Part shown: in pieces, positions 34,279-45,346 of the stretch
Layout of the letters: each line of letters starts with the position of its first letter
Numbering within the stretch: position 1 is the stretch's first letter
NCBI RefSeq assembly: GCF_933775445.1
Contig: NC_065876.1
Coordinates: forward strand, 2,294,001 to 2,358,000
Direction: 5' to 3'
DNA: 64,000 bases
Origin: Argentina anserina
Lineage: Eukaryota > Streptophyta > Magnoliopsida > Rosales > Rosaceae
The notes under the pieces: generated by a model
What the model was told of the DNA's origin: nothing
The model's database searches: none
What the model saw: only the letters and a program-made list of their open reading frames with translations
Translations under genes and position numbers: made by a program

Positions 34279-37200
34279 CTTAGGCTATGAGTCTATGACT
34301 GGTTCTTAATTAATTGTAATGAGTTGCAGACTTGCAGATCAAATAATCTATAGAGAGTGTTGAGTGCAGCATTTAAGATTTAAAAGGCTAGTTCACTTTC
34401 GTTTTCGCTCTTATGCATCGAGAATGTTGTCTCCCGTTTGTATATTTTTATAGCAAAACTATTCGATAAAATCTCCACTTCGGAGGTGTGGTTTGGTTTT
34501 CCGGCCTCCCCTGCTCTCGTAATCTTTCTTTCTCCTAATACTGTGTAATCTGGAAATGAAGGAGGCTATTCAAACCTTTCTTGGTTTTCCAGTACCAGCA
34601 ACAACAGAGAAAAGTACGTGGATGCTACACAGCAATAACACGGGACCAACCAATTAGTACCTAGACGGCGAATATTTGTTCTTAAGAGACGAGAGTGTAC
34701 GTTCCGTCTCTGAAGTCTTGTTTTCCACTAGGCGCTTAATCTTAATCAGACTGCATGCAAATATATATGTTTATTCAATCATCGATCATACTTTGTTATA
34801 TATATGATATTGGATCAGATGACAATTCCACTAATACCAGAAAGATATCACATATACCGACAGACATCTCTGACCTGCGCCACTCTTGTTAATTTGAACT
34901 TTCAAATGTCCCTCTCAACAATTGAATGAAGGAAAAAACTTCCATCCGAACTAGTATGGACGGAAGCATCCAATCTCTCCTATATGGCCAAATCAACAAT
35001 TATGATAAGAGCACTTTGTGCGACATTTTTAACATATTTTTACCTCAATTTGTACTTTGTTTAGCCCTTATTGTTGTACTATTGAGTCATTGAGTCGTAG
35101 TAAGAGTCTTGAGCGGTATTGGATGTATTTTTGTGCTTACATGAGTTAAACACGCATAATTGGTCTAGAGTCATAGTTTGACTAGGAATCCTTGTTAGGT
35201 TTTGAAACTAATTATCTCTTACTTATGATTTTATTTTCTTATTTTCAGATTGGATTGAAGAGATAATTAAAGAAAAAAAGATGGAACCAAGTCATGCAAC
35301 AATTAAATAAAAGATGATCATTAAAGGCATAAAACATGGCATGTTTTAGGGATTAAAGCATGACATATTTTAGGGAATAAAACTTTCCATGATTTAAGGG
35401 ATTAAAGCATGACATTATTATAGAAAGAAAGAAGCAATTTCAAACCCTCAATCTTTCCTCTATATATACATGGCTTCACCTCTCAAATATCATCACTTCT
35501 CATTAGCATTCAAGAGCCAAAACTCTACCAAAACACCACCATAAATTTCCCTCACAAATTAGCTAAGTCGTCCACCCCAAAACTATCATCATCTCATCGA
35601 GTTTCACTATTGAAGACACACCTCCAAGGTTCCTACAACGTGTGATTCTCGCAACTCATCTCCATGGCTTCGTCTATTTGTGTTAATCTACAATTCTTTG
35701 TCTATGAAGATTGTAAGTTGTTATTTATGTGGAAATATTGGTTTTGTATTTGTTTTAGAATTTTCAGATTGTATTTGATATTTTTTTAGACTATACCGAA
35801 TTTATGTTCTTATAATTATTGAAGTTTGTATTTCTATTATTGTGTTCTAATCATCTTTCTCATACTTTTAGATAATTTTCAGATATGTGCATATGAATTT
35901 AGTGCTTGGATGCAGTCCCTAAGATTGTGTTTGAGTGCTAGATTCATCAACCATATTGACACATATCGAATCATGCCCTAAGTAGGTTCGGTTTGTGTTA
36001 ATTAAAAATGGTAAAAAAAATTCTGGAAATTTGCATGTGAAACCATGGTGGGTGACGCCACACATGAAACATGTCTCCAACAAAGATTTGGTGCTTAAAT
36101 GTAATCTTGTTTGATTTCTAATCTAAGTGTTATTGAATTCGATTGCATGCAAATTTAGATTAGGCCCTAAGTCAATCTAAATGTTAATTGAAATCTTGCA
36201 TGATTAGATGATCCCCTAAGGCTCTAATTGTATTGGTGTCTAAAAAGTATGTAATTGGTCGAATTCGAATGCATGATAGGTTCGAACTTGTAATTATGTG
36301 GTGTAATTGTAAATTTGGTTTAAGTTTGTTAAAGAGAAGTCAATCATGTAAATAGTAATTTATGTTTTATTTTAGTAGTTAATAATCAATCTCAAACCCC
36401 CTATTATTTGTTAACACTAAAAGTTTAGAGTTTCTTTCAATTCACCGAAAAGAACGATCCCTGCTTATTCTATACTAACGATAATGTTTTACAGGGTTTA
36501 TTATAGACGTTTTAACAAAACGCTCTATCAAATTGCCACATACCCTTTTTTTTTCACAACTGAACTTCTATCGGATCGTGTCAAAGAAAACCAATCGCAT
36601 CTGCAACTCCTATAATCATCTTCCTCATTATTTCTCTACTTTATCTAACCGAATTTCTCTTCAATGTTCACTCTCATATGCCTAATTAGTTGACCCTAAT
36701 TTCTCAATTTAACTTGTGCGTATAATTTTATTATTTATGGGGAAGTAAGTATCATACTCAACTAACAAGCACAAAGCTAAATTTGTATCTATGGGCTTGG
36801 TGCTACGCTAGTAAATTATCTAGTGCAATGATTTATATTTTTATTTGGTTGTATTCATGATGTTCTCTTGGAACATTTTTCTCTCCATCTTTATTAAGAA
36901 AGGATGATTAGAAAATTTAGCAGAAAATGATGATTATGAAAATTTGGGTTTGGGTATTATTGATCTCGTATAATTTTATGCTTGAAGGAAAACCCATAAC
37001 ATAAAGATTCATGGAGCATGATTGACGCAATGAGTTTCCAATCTGGGTTCTTAAAAGGAATGGATAGTACCGAGATGTAGAAAATGCGTAAGATTTTTCC
37101 TTATGTTCAGAAAGATTATTACTATTAAATAAGAGATGCAATTTAAAATAAAAGAAATGAAATTTAAATGTATATAGCAGCTATTTATTAGGTCACGTAA

Positions 37201-37448
37201 GATAGTTCGGATTCTTCAGTCCATACAAATTCGGACGGAAGTTTTCTCGTTTAATGAATTTATCACTTTGCCAGTTGTGGACACAGGAGTTCGATTCTTA
37301 AAGTTTAAAGCTAGCCAAGCGTACGTAGCTGTGAATAATTAACCAATCATGGGTAGCTAGGGATATCAAACTTAAGGGGACCCTTCATATTTGGAATACA
37401 TTACGAATAGGGACCTGACCCCAGCTGACATCAACACACACATAATTC

Positions 37449-37449
<1 letters not shown>
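34279..37449. other. Gene-poor region with LTR-like sequence
   Basis: No coding region. An imperfect tandem repeat of CATGACAT...TTTAGGGATTAAAG units lies at about 35325-35420. A TATA-like CTCTATATATACATGG (about 35457-35472) and the stretch GAACGATCCCTGC...TTTTACAGGG...CGCTCTATCA (36450-36530) resemble the promoter and 3' end of plant Ty3/gypsy LTRs, so roughly 35.0-36.5 kb may be a truncated gypsy LTR. No matching partner LTR was found. Confidence 0.3.

Positions 37450-37539
<90 letters not shown>
37450..37539. repeat. (GA)n microsatellite, about 90 bp
   Basis: Long GA run with a single early T interruption. Likely highly polymorphic. Confidence 0.9.
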
Positions 37540-37541
<2 letters not shown>

Positions 37542-38948
37542 GTGTGTGCTTGGTTCATTGATTATCCCCCGTGGCATTTCAATTTTCATGCACTCACTTT
37601 GCCCCCAAAAAAAAAATCATGCATTAAATTATGACGTTTCTCATAGTACGTCATGCGACTCACAGCAGTGCAGGCGCATGAAATATGAAAACCAAATTTC
37701 CCTAGCTTGGCCTTCTCAACGATGCTAATTTTCTCTCCCTTTTGCATGAGGGAATCCCAGGTTTATAAGAAAGTGAGGTAGTTTGGGTACCATTATTGAG
37801 GAGCCTCACACTAAATCTATCCTACAGATATAAGTATAACGGTGGTGCGCTAGGTGCTCTTGTTATTGAGCATGTATCGAACACATTAATAGTCTGCATG
37901 CAATAAACTACACTAAACTGGGTCAAGTACATTGGCAAAAGGGTATCGCAACTACATCATATGCGTTACTGTGCATAAACCATATACATTTTCATGATCG
38001 AAAAGTTAAAAAAATCAGTCATTAACTCATTTTACATTAAAAAGAAAACAATTTTCTTATAAAATTCTATCAGATTCAATAGATAATGGGATTTTCACAT
38101 TGCGGATTAGCATAACCTTTCTTGTTGTTTCAATCCTTGCACTTGGAACAAGAAATGTTTCGCTATTGTAAGGTCAAAATAAAATGTTTAGCTAAATATA
38201 ACTCGTGTTCTGCCATAAGAGGGCCCAACATAAAACACAACAAAACAAAAAGACATTTAGCCCAGTAGAGGTTCTTCTCACAGGGGATAATTCATAATTG
38301 AATAAAGGAAACCCTTGAATAAATCCATGATTGATTTAACCAATCTGTTTCGGCCCATGATGGATTCTAAATGGCTGGACTCTCAAGCTCCTGTCTGCTT
38401 TCCTTAACTTTTTGTTGTTTTGCAAGAAAATGAAATGAAGCTTGCAAGCCTCAATATAGATAATAGGATCAAATAATAAACCGAAACTTCGTTAACTGCA
38501 ATGTTTCTGAACTTCTCACTCCACACGAACTTTTCTAAATCCTTCAACTGTGAGCACACTCTTCGTCTCTTCTTCATGAAACTAGATGTTAACTTGTTAT
38601 TGGTGAGTCAGAATCAAATTATCCCGTAATGCCAAATGGCAAGAATGAGATCTGCCCAAACAATAAAAATAGGAGAGTGAAATTTGCACACTTCTTTTAC
38701 ACCACACCCCTTTGACCTAATTTTTTCTATTAAAATGTCAAAAAGATCGATGTTTATTTCTCTTCAAATTATTTACATAAGAACATGTTTGACATTTTAA
38801 TAGAAAAAAAGTGGGTCGGGGTGTGTGGATTGTAAAAGAGACATTAAGAGAGTGTAAATTTCACTACCCTAAAAATATATCTTCATTTGCGTGTTTATCT
38901 ATAAGGTAAGATCACAGATATTACTATTCGTAATCGAAGAAAAACATA
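37540..38948. other. No gene seen
   Basis: AT-rich DNA up to the Copia target site. Only short frames without domains are present. Confidence 0.4.
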
Positions 38949-38953
38949 CATAT

Positions 38954-39138
38954 TGTTTGAGGATGAAATACTTGTATATTATTGAATGATATGGGGGCCT
39001 ATATATAGGCATTTACAACACCACAATCCCGTAGGATTCGGAGTCCTAATCTACTACGGAGATGCTAATCTATCTCCTAACAGGAAACCTATTAGGCTAA
39101 GACACACACAAGGGTAGAATAGTAATTCTCCCGGAACA
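38954..39138 (-). repeat. Copia 3' LTR
   Basis: 185 bp, TGTTTGAGG...GGAACA on the plus strand. Contains the near-palindrome CCTATATATAGG, a likely TATA box. It differs from the other LTR at five sites. Confidence 0.95.
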
Positions 39139-39147
39139 CTCCCCCTT
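39139..39147 (-). promoter_or_regulatory. Copia polypurine tract
   Basis: On the minus strand AAGGGGGAG directly abuts the 3' LTR, the primer site for plus-strand DNA synthesis. A second copy-like run (CAGGGGGAG) lies about 160 bp further inside near 39302. Confidence 0.8.
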
Positions 39148-39325
39148 GTGTCGCATGCCTAGGTTGCATGGTGCACACAACGTTGCCTCGGTAAAAACCT
39201 TGTCAAGCAAAACAAAAACCTCTTGGGTAAAACAAAAGCTTGATCGAAGGGAAAAAGAGCACAACGCACCAACTACTTAAGGATCTTAACATGTGATGTA
39301 GACTCCCCCTGAAGTCTACCAAACT

Positions 39326-42300
39326 CTAGTGTTCCGATAAACGACGCATGCCAATGCTCTTCACATGTTTCACAAAAGTAGATTTAGGCAAAGACTTAGT
39401 GAACAAATCCGCAACATTGGATTCTGAACTCACTTGATTGATCTGAACATTCAAGAACTTCTGTTGTTGAACGTTGTAGAAGAACTTAGGCGAAATATGC
39501 TTGGTGTTGTCTCCCTTGATGAAACCTAACTTCGTCTGCTCTATGCAAGCAGCATTATCTTCATAAATGCACGTAGGTTGATCAGTTGTAGAGACTAATC
39601 CACAAGAATCACGAATATGGCAAACAAGTGATCGTAGCCAAACACATTCTTTCACTGCTTCATGGAGAGCGATGATCTCCGCGTGATTCGAAGAAGTAGC
39701 AACAAGAGATTGCTTTGTGGATCTCCAAGATATCGCCGTATTCCCAATGGTAAACACATAACCGGTTTGAGAACGAGCCTTGTGAGGGTCAGAGAGGTAC
39801 CCTGCGTCGGCATAACCAACTAACAAGTTGTTTGGAGTCTTTGCATCGGGGGAAAGAGCTGCACGGGACGGGTTGCTGCTCTCGGCACCGCGCACGGTCT
39901 CCACGCCATGGCGGCCGGCGGCGTCGCTGCGGCGTACGGCAGCAAGGCCGGGGTCGGCGACGGCGGTGGTGTGGGGAGATACCGTGGCGGTGTTCTCTCT
40001 GCAATAGGGGTAGAACAATCCCATGTCAAGGGAACCTTTCAAGTATCGAAACAAATGCTTGATTCCATTCCAATGACGTAGCGTAAGTGCGGAGCTAAAT
40101 CTAGCCAATAAGTTCACTGCGAAAGATATGTCTGGTCTAGTGCATTGAGCAAGATACAATAGTGCCCCAATCGCACTAAGGTATGGAACTTCAAGACCAA
40201 GAACGTCTTCATCATCCTCTTTAGGATGGAAGGGATCATTCTTGATATCTAGACTTCGGACGACCATGGGAGTAGACAATGGACTGCATAGATCCATATT
40301 GAAACGTCGAAGCATCTTCTGCGTGTAATTTGACTGATGCACTAAGATGTCGTTGGCCCTATGCACAAGCTCAAGGCCGAGACAGAATTTCGTCCTCCCT
40401 AGGTCTTTCATCTCAAATTCCGACTTCAGATAAGACACGGTCTCTTCAATCTCATCAAGAGTACCGATTATGTTCATGTCATCAACGTAGACCGCAACGA
40501 TGATGAATCCGGAATTTGTCTTTCGTATGAACACGCATGGGCATAGTTCATCATTCTTGTAACCCCTTCTCACCAAGTATTGATGCAACCGATTGTACCA
40601 CATTCTTCCGGATTGCTTTAACCCATACAATGAACGACGTAATCTGACTGCATGAGCACTCCGTGGTCTGGAGGCACTTGATGGAGGTAAAGGTAGTCCC
40701 TCAGGAGCTTTCATGTATATCTCTGCGTCAAGATCCCCATAGAGATAAGCTGTGACCACATCCATAAGCTGCATGTTTAGTCTTTCGGACACTACCAGAC
40801 TAATAAGGTAGCGGAAGGTAATGATGTCCATAACAGGAGAATAAGTCTCTTCATAGTCAATACCAGGTCGTTGTGAGAATCCTTGCGCCACGAGTCTTGC
40901 CTTATAACGCACGATCTCGTTCATCTCATTACGCTTACGAACGAAGACCCATTTATGTCCAACATGTTTGACATCTCTTGGAGTCAATTCAACCTTTCCG
41001 AAGACTTCTCGCTTCGCTAATGAGTCAAGTTCTGCCTGGATTGCTTCCTTCCACTTCGGCCAATCTGCTCTGCTTTCGCATTCAGCTACAGAGCGAGGTT
41101 CAACGTCGTCTTCAGATATGATCTCAAGTGCGACGGAATAAGCGAAAACGTCATCAATGCATGTAGTGGCTCGGTTTCGGACCGACTGCTCACTTGTGTA
41201 GTTCACTGAGATTTTGTTGTTCTCTGGCATCAAACAAGGTTCCATAGCGTCCCACGGAAACACTTGAGTTGATTCATGGACATAGCTGTAATCAGAGACA
41301 ACTTCATACGATGGTGATTCATCGTTGATGACGCGCTGTGCCTTAGTCATTCGCTTCTTTCTAGGTTTTGAATCCCTAGAGTTTATCGGTCTCCCCCTTT
41401 TTCTTTGAGGAGCCGAGGCCGAAGCTGCTCCATGCTGGGCCATCTCAGCATCGTCGCCACAAGGGGCGCCGGCAACACCACGGCGTACGGTGGTGCCGCC
41501 GTCGGCCTCCGTCCCACTGTCAGGGGCGGTGCCAACGTTGCTAGGTCCAGGAGCTTGTCTTCCACGCCCGTATTTCGGGACATCCAACCGTGCCGGTACG
41601 TTCGCAGCGGGTATGTTTGATCTCGTCACTTTAGCAATATCTACAAAGCCGTCGGGCATCGAATCCGCGACTTTCTGGAGGTCGATAATGCGTTGCACTT
41701 CTAACTCACTTTGAGCAGTGCGGGGATCATAATGAGACATAGTGGGGACACACCACGTCAATTCCTGACGTTCATTTGGAATGATAACATTCACATCTCC
41801 CCCTAACGACGGGAAGCATGTCTCATCAAAGTGACAATCTGAAAATCTTGCAGTAAAGAGATCTTCGGTGGTTGGTTCTAAGTAGCGGACAATCGTTGGG
41901 GAATTATAGCCAACATAGATACCTAATCGTCTCTGAGGACCCATCTTAGTACGCAGCGGAGGCGTAATAGGCACATAAACGGCGCAACCAAAGATGCGTA
42001 AGTGTGAAATATTGGGTTCGTAACCAGTTACCATCTGGTACGCACTAAACGCTTGGTTAGCCGCGGGTCGGGAACGAATAAGTATCGCTGCATGCAACAC
42101 TGCATATCCCCACGCAGAGACCGGCCGGTTAGTACCCATAACCATTGCCCGAGCAACAAGCTGAATACGCTTGATGGTAGCCTCTGCTAGACCGTTCTGT
42201 GAATGAACATGAGGAACGGGATGTTCAACTTCGATCCCAATAGACATGCAGTAATCATCAAAAGTTTTGGAGGTGAATTCTCCAGCATTATCCAAACGAA

Positions 42301-43312
42301 TGGATTTGATAGTATAATCGGGAAGGTGAGCCCGAAGTTTGATGATCTCAGCTAATAACTTAGCAAATGCAGCATTCCTTGTGGATAGCAATGCGACGTG
42401 TGACCAACGCGTCGATGCATCAACCAATACCATAAAATATCGAAAAGGTCTGCATTCTGGTTGAATAGGTCCACAAATGTCACCTTGGATACGTTGTAAG
42501 AATGGAATGTTCTCGGTTGAAGCCTTAGCAAAAGAAGGACTTCCTTGAAATTTAGCAAAAAAACAAGCTTTGCAAAACGAGCGATGGGCATCAGAAATTG
42601 CCATGGAGGCATGTGAAAGCACGGGAGGCATCACAAGCTCCTGTGAAGGAGGGGATGCCGCCACCGACGACATGAAAGCCGTGGAGCTGCCGAGTGAGGC
42701 ATGCTCGGCCTCACCATGCGGTGCATGGGTCGGCACGGCCTCACCGTGCGGAGCACGGGTGAGGTGATCCTCCAATCGCTTCCGGGACTTGAAAAATGGA
42801 TGACCATGTGAATTCTTAAGAATTCTAATCATCATATCACGTCCAGGGTGCCCGAGACGAGCATGCCAAAGCATATAAGAGTCCGAATCACAAAAGTTGC
42901 GTTCAACCGCATATGATTCAAAGATCCGAATGGAAGTAAGATACAAACCATTCCCAAGACTCTTCATCTTCTCTAAGATGCGGCGATGGCCTGCTTTCTC
43001 AGAGGTAACGCAAAGATATTCCTCTCCATTCTCAACATAAGTATCGAGGTGAAAACCATTGGCACGTATGTCCTTAAAACTTAGCAAGGTGCGGGGAGAC
43101 TTCGGCGCATAAAGAGCGTCTACGACGTTAAGAGTCGTACCATTATGCAACATGAAAGAAGCAGTGCCTCTTCCTTGAATGATGGATTTCGAGCCAATCA
43201 TTGTAGTCATCGAAGAAGTCGAAAACACTAGATCCGTGAACAACTGCCTGTGCCGTAGGACAGTGTGGGTGGTTCCGCAATCAGCTAGACATTCGATTTC
43301 ACCGCGTGACAT
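39326..43312 (-). CDS. Copia pol polyprotein (PR-INT-RT-RNase H)
   Basis: One open frame of 1,328 codons. The protease active site is near the start, LADCGTTHT at 9-17, with Asp-Cys-Gly in place of the common Asp-Ser/Thr-Gly. Integrase follows: zinc ligands HARLGH (150-155) and CKAC (247-250), then the catalytic GDICGP, RLDNAGEF and a SQNGLAEA block. Reverse transcriptase has YVDD at 942-945 (nucleotides 40489-40478). RNase H has YADAGYLSD, HAEIIALHEA and YEDNAACI, and the protein ends with VADLFTKSLP. Two Ala/Pro-rich inserts, one with APHGEA repeats between the integrase zinc residues and one before RNase H, are unusual. The ATG is the first base after a TTTTGTAG acceptor-like site. The frame is uninterrupted, so the product may still be functional. 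Confidence 0.93.
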   Translation of the reverse strand: MSRGEIECLADCGTTHTVLRHRQLFTDLVFSTSSMTTMIGSKSIIQGRGTASFMLHNGTTLNVVDALYAPKSPRTLLSFKDIRANGFHLDTYVENGEEYLCVTSEKAGHRRILEKMKSLGNGLYLTSIRIFESYAVERNFCDSDSYMLWHARLGHPGRDMMIRILKNSHGHPFFKSRKRLEDHLTRAPHGEAVPTHAPHGEAEHASLGSSTAFMSSVAASPPSQELVMPPVLSHASMAISDAHRSFCKACFFAKFQGSPSFAKASTENIPFLQRIQGDICGPIQPECRPFRYFMVLVDASTRWSHVALLSTRNAAFAKLLAEIIKLRAHLPDYTIKSIRLDNAGEFTSKTFDDYCMSIGIEVEHPVPHVHSQNGLAEATIKRIQLVARAMVMGTNRPVSAWGYAVLHAAILIRSRPAANQAFSAYQMVTGYEPNISHLRIFGCAVYVPITPPLRTKMGPQRRLGIYVGYNSPTIVRYLEPTTEDLFTARFSDCHFDETCFPSLGGDVNVIIPNERQELTWCVPTMSHYDPRTAQSELEVQRIIDLQKVADSMPDGFVDIAKVTRSNIPAANVPARLDVPKYGRGRQAPGPSNVGTAPDSGTEADGGTTVRRGVAGAPCGDDAEMAQHGAASASAPQRKRGRPINSRDSKPRKKRMTKAQRVINDESPSYEVVSDYSYVHESTQVFPWDAMEPCLMPENNKISVNYTSEQSVRNRATTCIDDVFAYSVALEIISEDDVEPRSVAECESRADWPKWKEAIQAELDSLAKREVFGKVELTPRDVKHVGHKWVFVRKRNEMNEIVRYKARLVAQGFSQRPGIDYEETYSPVMDIITFRYLISLVVSERLNMQLMDVVTAYLYGDLDAEIYMKAPEGLPLPPSSASRPRSAHAVRLRRSLYGLKQSGRMWYNRLHQYLVRRGYKNDELCPCVFIRKTNSGFIIVAVYVDDMNIIGTLDEIEETVSYLKSEFEMKDLGRTKFCLGLELVHRANDILVHQSNYTQKMLRRFNMDLCSPLSTPMVVRSLDIKNDPFHPKEDDEDVLGLEVPYLSAIGALLYLAQCTRPDISFAVNLLARFSSALTLRHWNGIKHLFRYLKGSLDMGLFYPYCRENTATVSPHTTAVADPGLAAVRRSDAAGRHGVETVRGAESSNPSRAALSPDAKTPNNLLVGYADAGYLSDPHKARSQTGYVFTIGNTAISWRSTKQSLVATSSNHAEIIALHEAVKECVWLRSLVCHIRDSCGLVSTTDQPTCIYEDNAACIEQTKLGFIKGDNTKHISPKFFYNVQQQKFLNVQINQVSSESNVADLFTKSLPKSTFVKHVKSIGMRRLSEH

Positions 43313-44279
43313 CTACAAAATGACAATTAAGAGAGTCAGTGACACGGGAACAATTCTATACAATACGCCGTAGGATATTGTAAGAAAGGGAATCGGAACA
43401 AAGCGCGATTCCATCGAATGTATCACATGGCAATAGTACTACATTCTTCAACTAAAGAGTTGGAAATCATGGTATTGAATCAGTGAAATACCAAACAGTA
43501 AACGAGGGTGGTAGTAACCATCCAATAATGGTGTGGAAAACACACACAAAGAGTACCGGTGAGTGCATAGAACAGACTTGGAGAAAACCGGAAAAACAAA
43601 CCGGAAAACCATGTCAAAAGAACTCTAAATCGGGTGAATTTTGGACGAGGAAAACGTGGCAGAAGGGGCTGCTGTAATATGCCGGAAGAATCACGAGAAA
43701 ACGACGAAAAAATCGTCGAAAAACTCGGTGGAAAACCGGCGGCACCTATTGCCGGAAAAACCGGCCGGCGGCTGTCGAAACTGGCCGGTATGGAGGCCGG
43801 GACTTCCGGTCTGACAGGGGACGCCGGCAGGAGCCGAGTGGCTGTGCCGGAAACGCCGGGAAATGGCCGGAAGACGGCGAATACGCCGGCAAAACGTGCC
43901 GGAAACGCCGGAATAGTAACCGGGGCCGGCCAAGGCAAAACGACGTCGTTTTCGACGTTCCGAGGTTCGTTTTCCGAATTTTAAGTTCCAAATTCACAAT
44001 GTAGTGCTATTGGGGTCCCATGTGACCCAAAAAGCATCCAATTTAAAAACCACGTGAGTTGCACACGTTGATCATCATGCTAAGTGTCGGATAAATAAAA
44101 TTCTCAAAGAGATCGTCTTGTAAGCAAGAGTTGAGAAATTTTATTGAATGCCAATCTTTAATACATCACACATGAACTTCTAATTCCAAATTCAAAAGAC
44201 TATTACAAAGTCAATGGAAATAACAATGGCGGTCGGCCATAACAATACTTGAATCATAAAGCTAAAGAAGCTAAAACGA
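43313..44279 (-). other. Spacer between gag and pol of the Copia element
   Basis: Non-coding spacer read 44279 to 43313. It holds AATAAA at 44145-44140 (possible poly(A) signal for a gag-only RNA), a CCGG-dense block at 43682-43930 (17 CCGG by my count), and a pyrimidine-rich stretch ending TTTTGTAG at the pol start. The 152-codon frame in the CCGG block (43480-43938) is low-complexity and probably not a gene. Confidence 0.6.
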
Positions 44280-44443
44280 CTAATCAAAGTCGGGAGTATC
44301 CATGGTAGCAACCGGAGGCCTAGCTTTAGAAGCAAGGGGCTCGGTTTCATGGAGATATGGTGAGTCTCGATCTCATGGTCCTCATCCACATGATTTGATT
44401 CGGGTTGTAGAAACTTCTTGTAGGCGGACTAAGCCTTGATCAT

Positions 44444-45346
44444 CTATTTGCTAGCGCGACAATCGCAATTAAAGTGCTTAAATGAGCCACATTTGAAGCA
44501 TGGAGACTTGCCATTACCGGAAGTGGAGGCATTAGGTGGCGCACGGCCTCCTTGGAGTGTGGGACGGGGACGGCCTCCCCCTGAGGGTGCGGCGCCGCCA
44601 CCATCACGGGTCCATGTATTGGACCGAGGCCGAGATCGGCCTTGTTGCCTCCCACCACGAGAGTTGTTATTTTGGTGCTGATATGGAGCGTTCCTTGATT
44701 GATTCTTTTGCTTAGGAGCTTTCCCATAGTTAGCTTGTGGCGTAGAAATTCTTTTAGTGCCAACATGTCTATTGTTGTTGTTGAGGAGAATCTCAGAATG
44801 TCTCTCCTTCTTAGCTAAGAGTGCCATTAAGTCGGCAAAAGACCGGATCTTCCCTTCCTCTACATGAGTGCGGTACGTATGAGCTTGAACCTCATAGTTG
44901 ATTGGAAACGTGTCCAATGTCTTATTGAGAAGATCTAGGTCGGTCTTGATGACACCAACGGTGCCAAGATCGGATTGCAAGCATAGCATATCCTGATTGA
45001 AATCATCCACTCTCTTATAGTCCAATAGACGGATGTTATCCCATCTAACGGTCAATTCAGGAAGAAGCTTATCATGAACGTTGTTGTACCGCAAGCGTAG
45101 TTTGTCCCATAATTCTTTAGGATCTTTTACGTTCAAGTATTGCCTCTTGAGAGTTGCATGGATGTGACGTCTCATAAAGATGAGAGTCTGAGTCTTAGCC
45201 ATAGGTGGGAAATCAGCAGGAGGGTCGGCAAACATGCCTTCAATCCCTCGGCTCTCGAACGCGAGTTCCATGTCAGAAACCAAGCGGTGGTATTCCTTTC
45301 CTTCTAGATCAAGAAGGCCAAATTCCGGTCGAGATGGCGATGACAT
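44444..45346 (-). CDS. Copia gag, C-terminus interrupted
   Basis: 300 codons open. It contains the retrotransposon gag core (DPKELWDKLRLRYNN, SDLGTVGVIKTDLDLLNKTL), a basic Gln/Asn/Arg-rich stretch, and a CCHC zinc knuckle CFKCGSFKHFNCDC near the end. After Ser-Lys comes TAG, and a second TAG follows six codons later; beyond them the frame is again gag-like (SAYKKFLQPESNHVDED), then shifts by one and closes at a TAG at 44282-44280 after Thr-Pro-Asp-Phe-Asp. So the ancestral gag was probably about 355 residues, and this copy carries two nonsense changes and a frameshift past the zinc knuckle. The ATG immediately follows a GTTTGTAG acceptor-like site. Confidence 0.88.
   Translation of the reverse strand: MSSPSRPEFGLLDLEGKEYHRLVSDMELAFESRGIEGMFADPPADFPPMAKTQTLIFMRRHIHATLKRQYLNVKDPKELWDKLRLRYNNVHDKLLPELTVRWDNIRLLDYKRVDDFNQDMLCLQSDLGTVGVIKTDLDLLNKTLDTFPINYEVQAHTYRTHVEEGKIRSFADLMALLAKKERHSEILLNNNNRHVGTKRISTPQANYGKAPKQKNQSRNAPYQHQNNNSRGGRQQGRSRPRSNTWTRDGGGAAPSGGGRPRPTLQGGRAPPNASTSGNGKSPCFKCGSFKHFNCDCRASK

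Noticed and set aside
37450..37539. CRISPR-like or coding repeat
   Set aside because: A simple GA microsatellite in a plant genome; no spacer structure.
39789..40062. Short frames overlapping pol
   Set aside because: They are alternate-frame readings of the Ala-rich insert before RNase H.
43480..43938. 152-codon minus-strand frame in the Copia spacer
   Set aside because: It is low-complexity Pro/Phe/Ser/Arg sequence produced by the CCGG-rich block and has no homology I can see.
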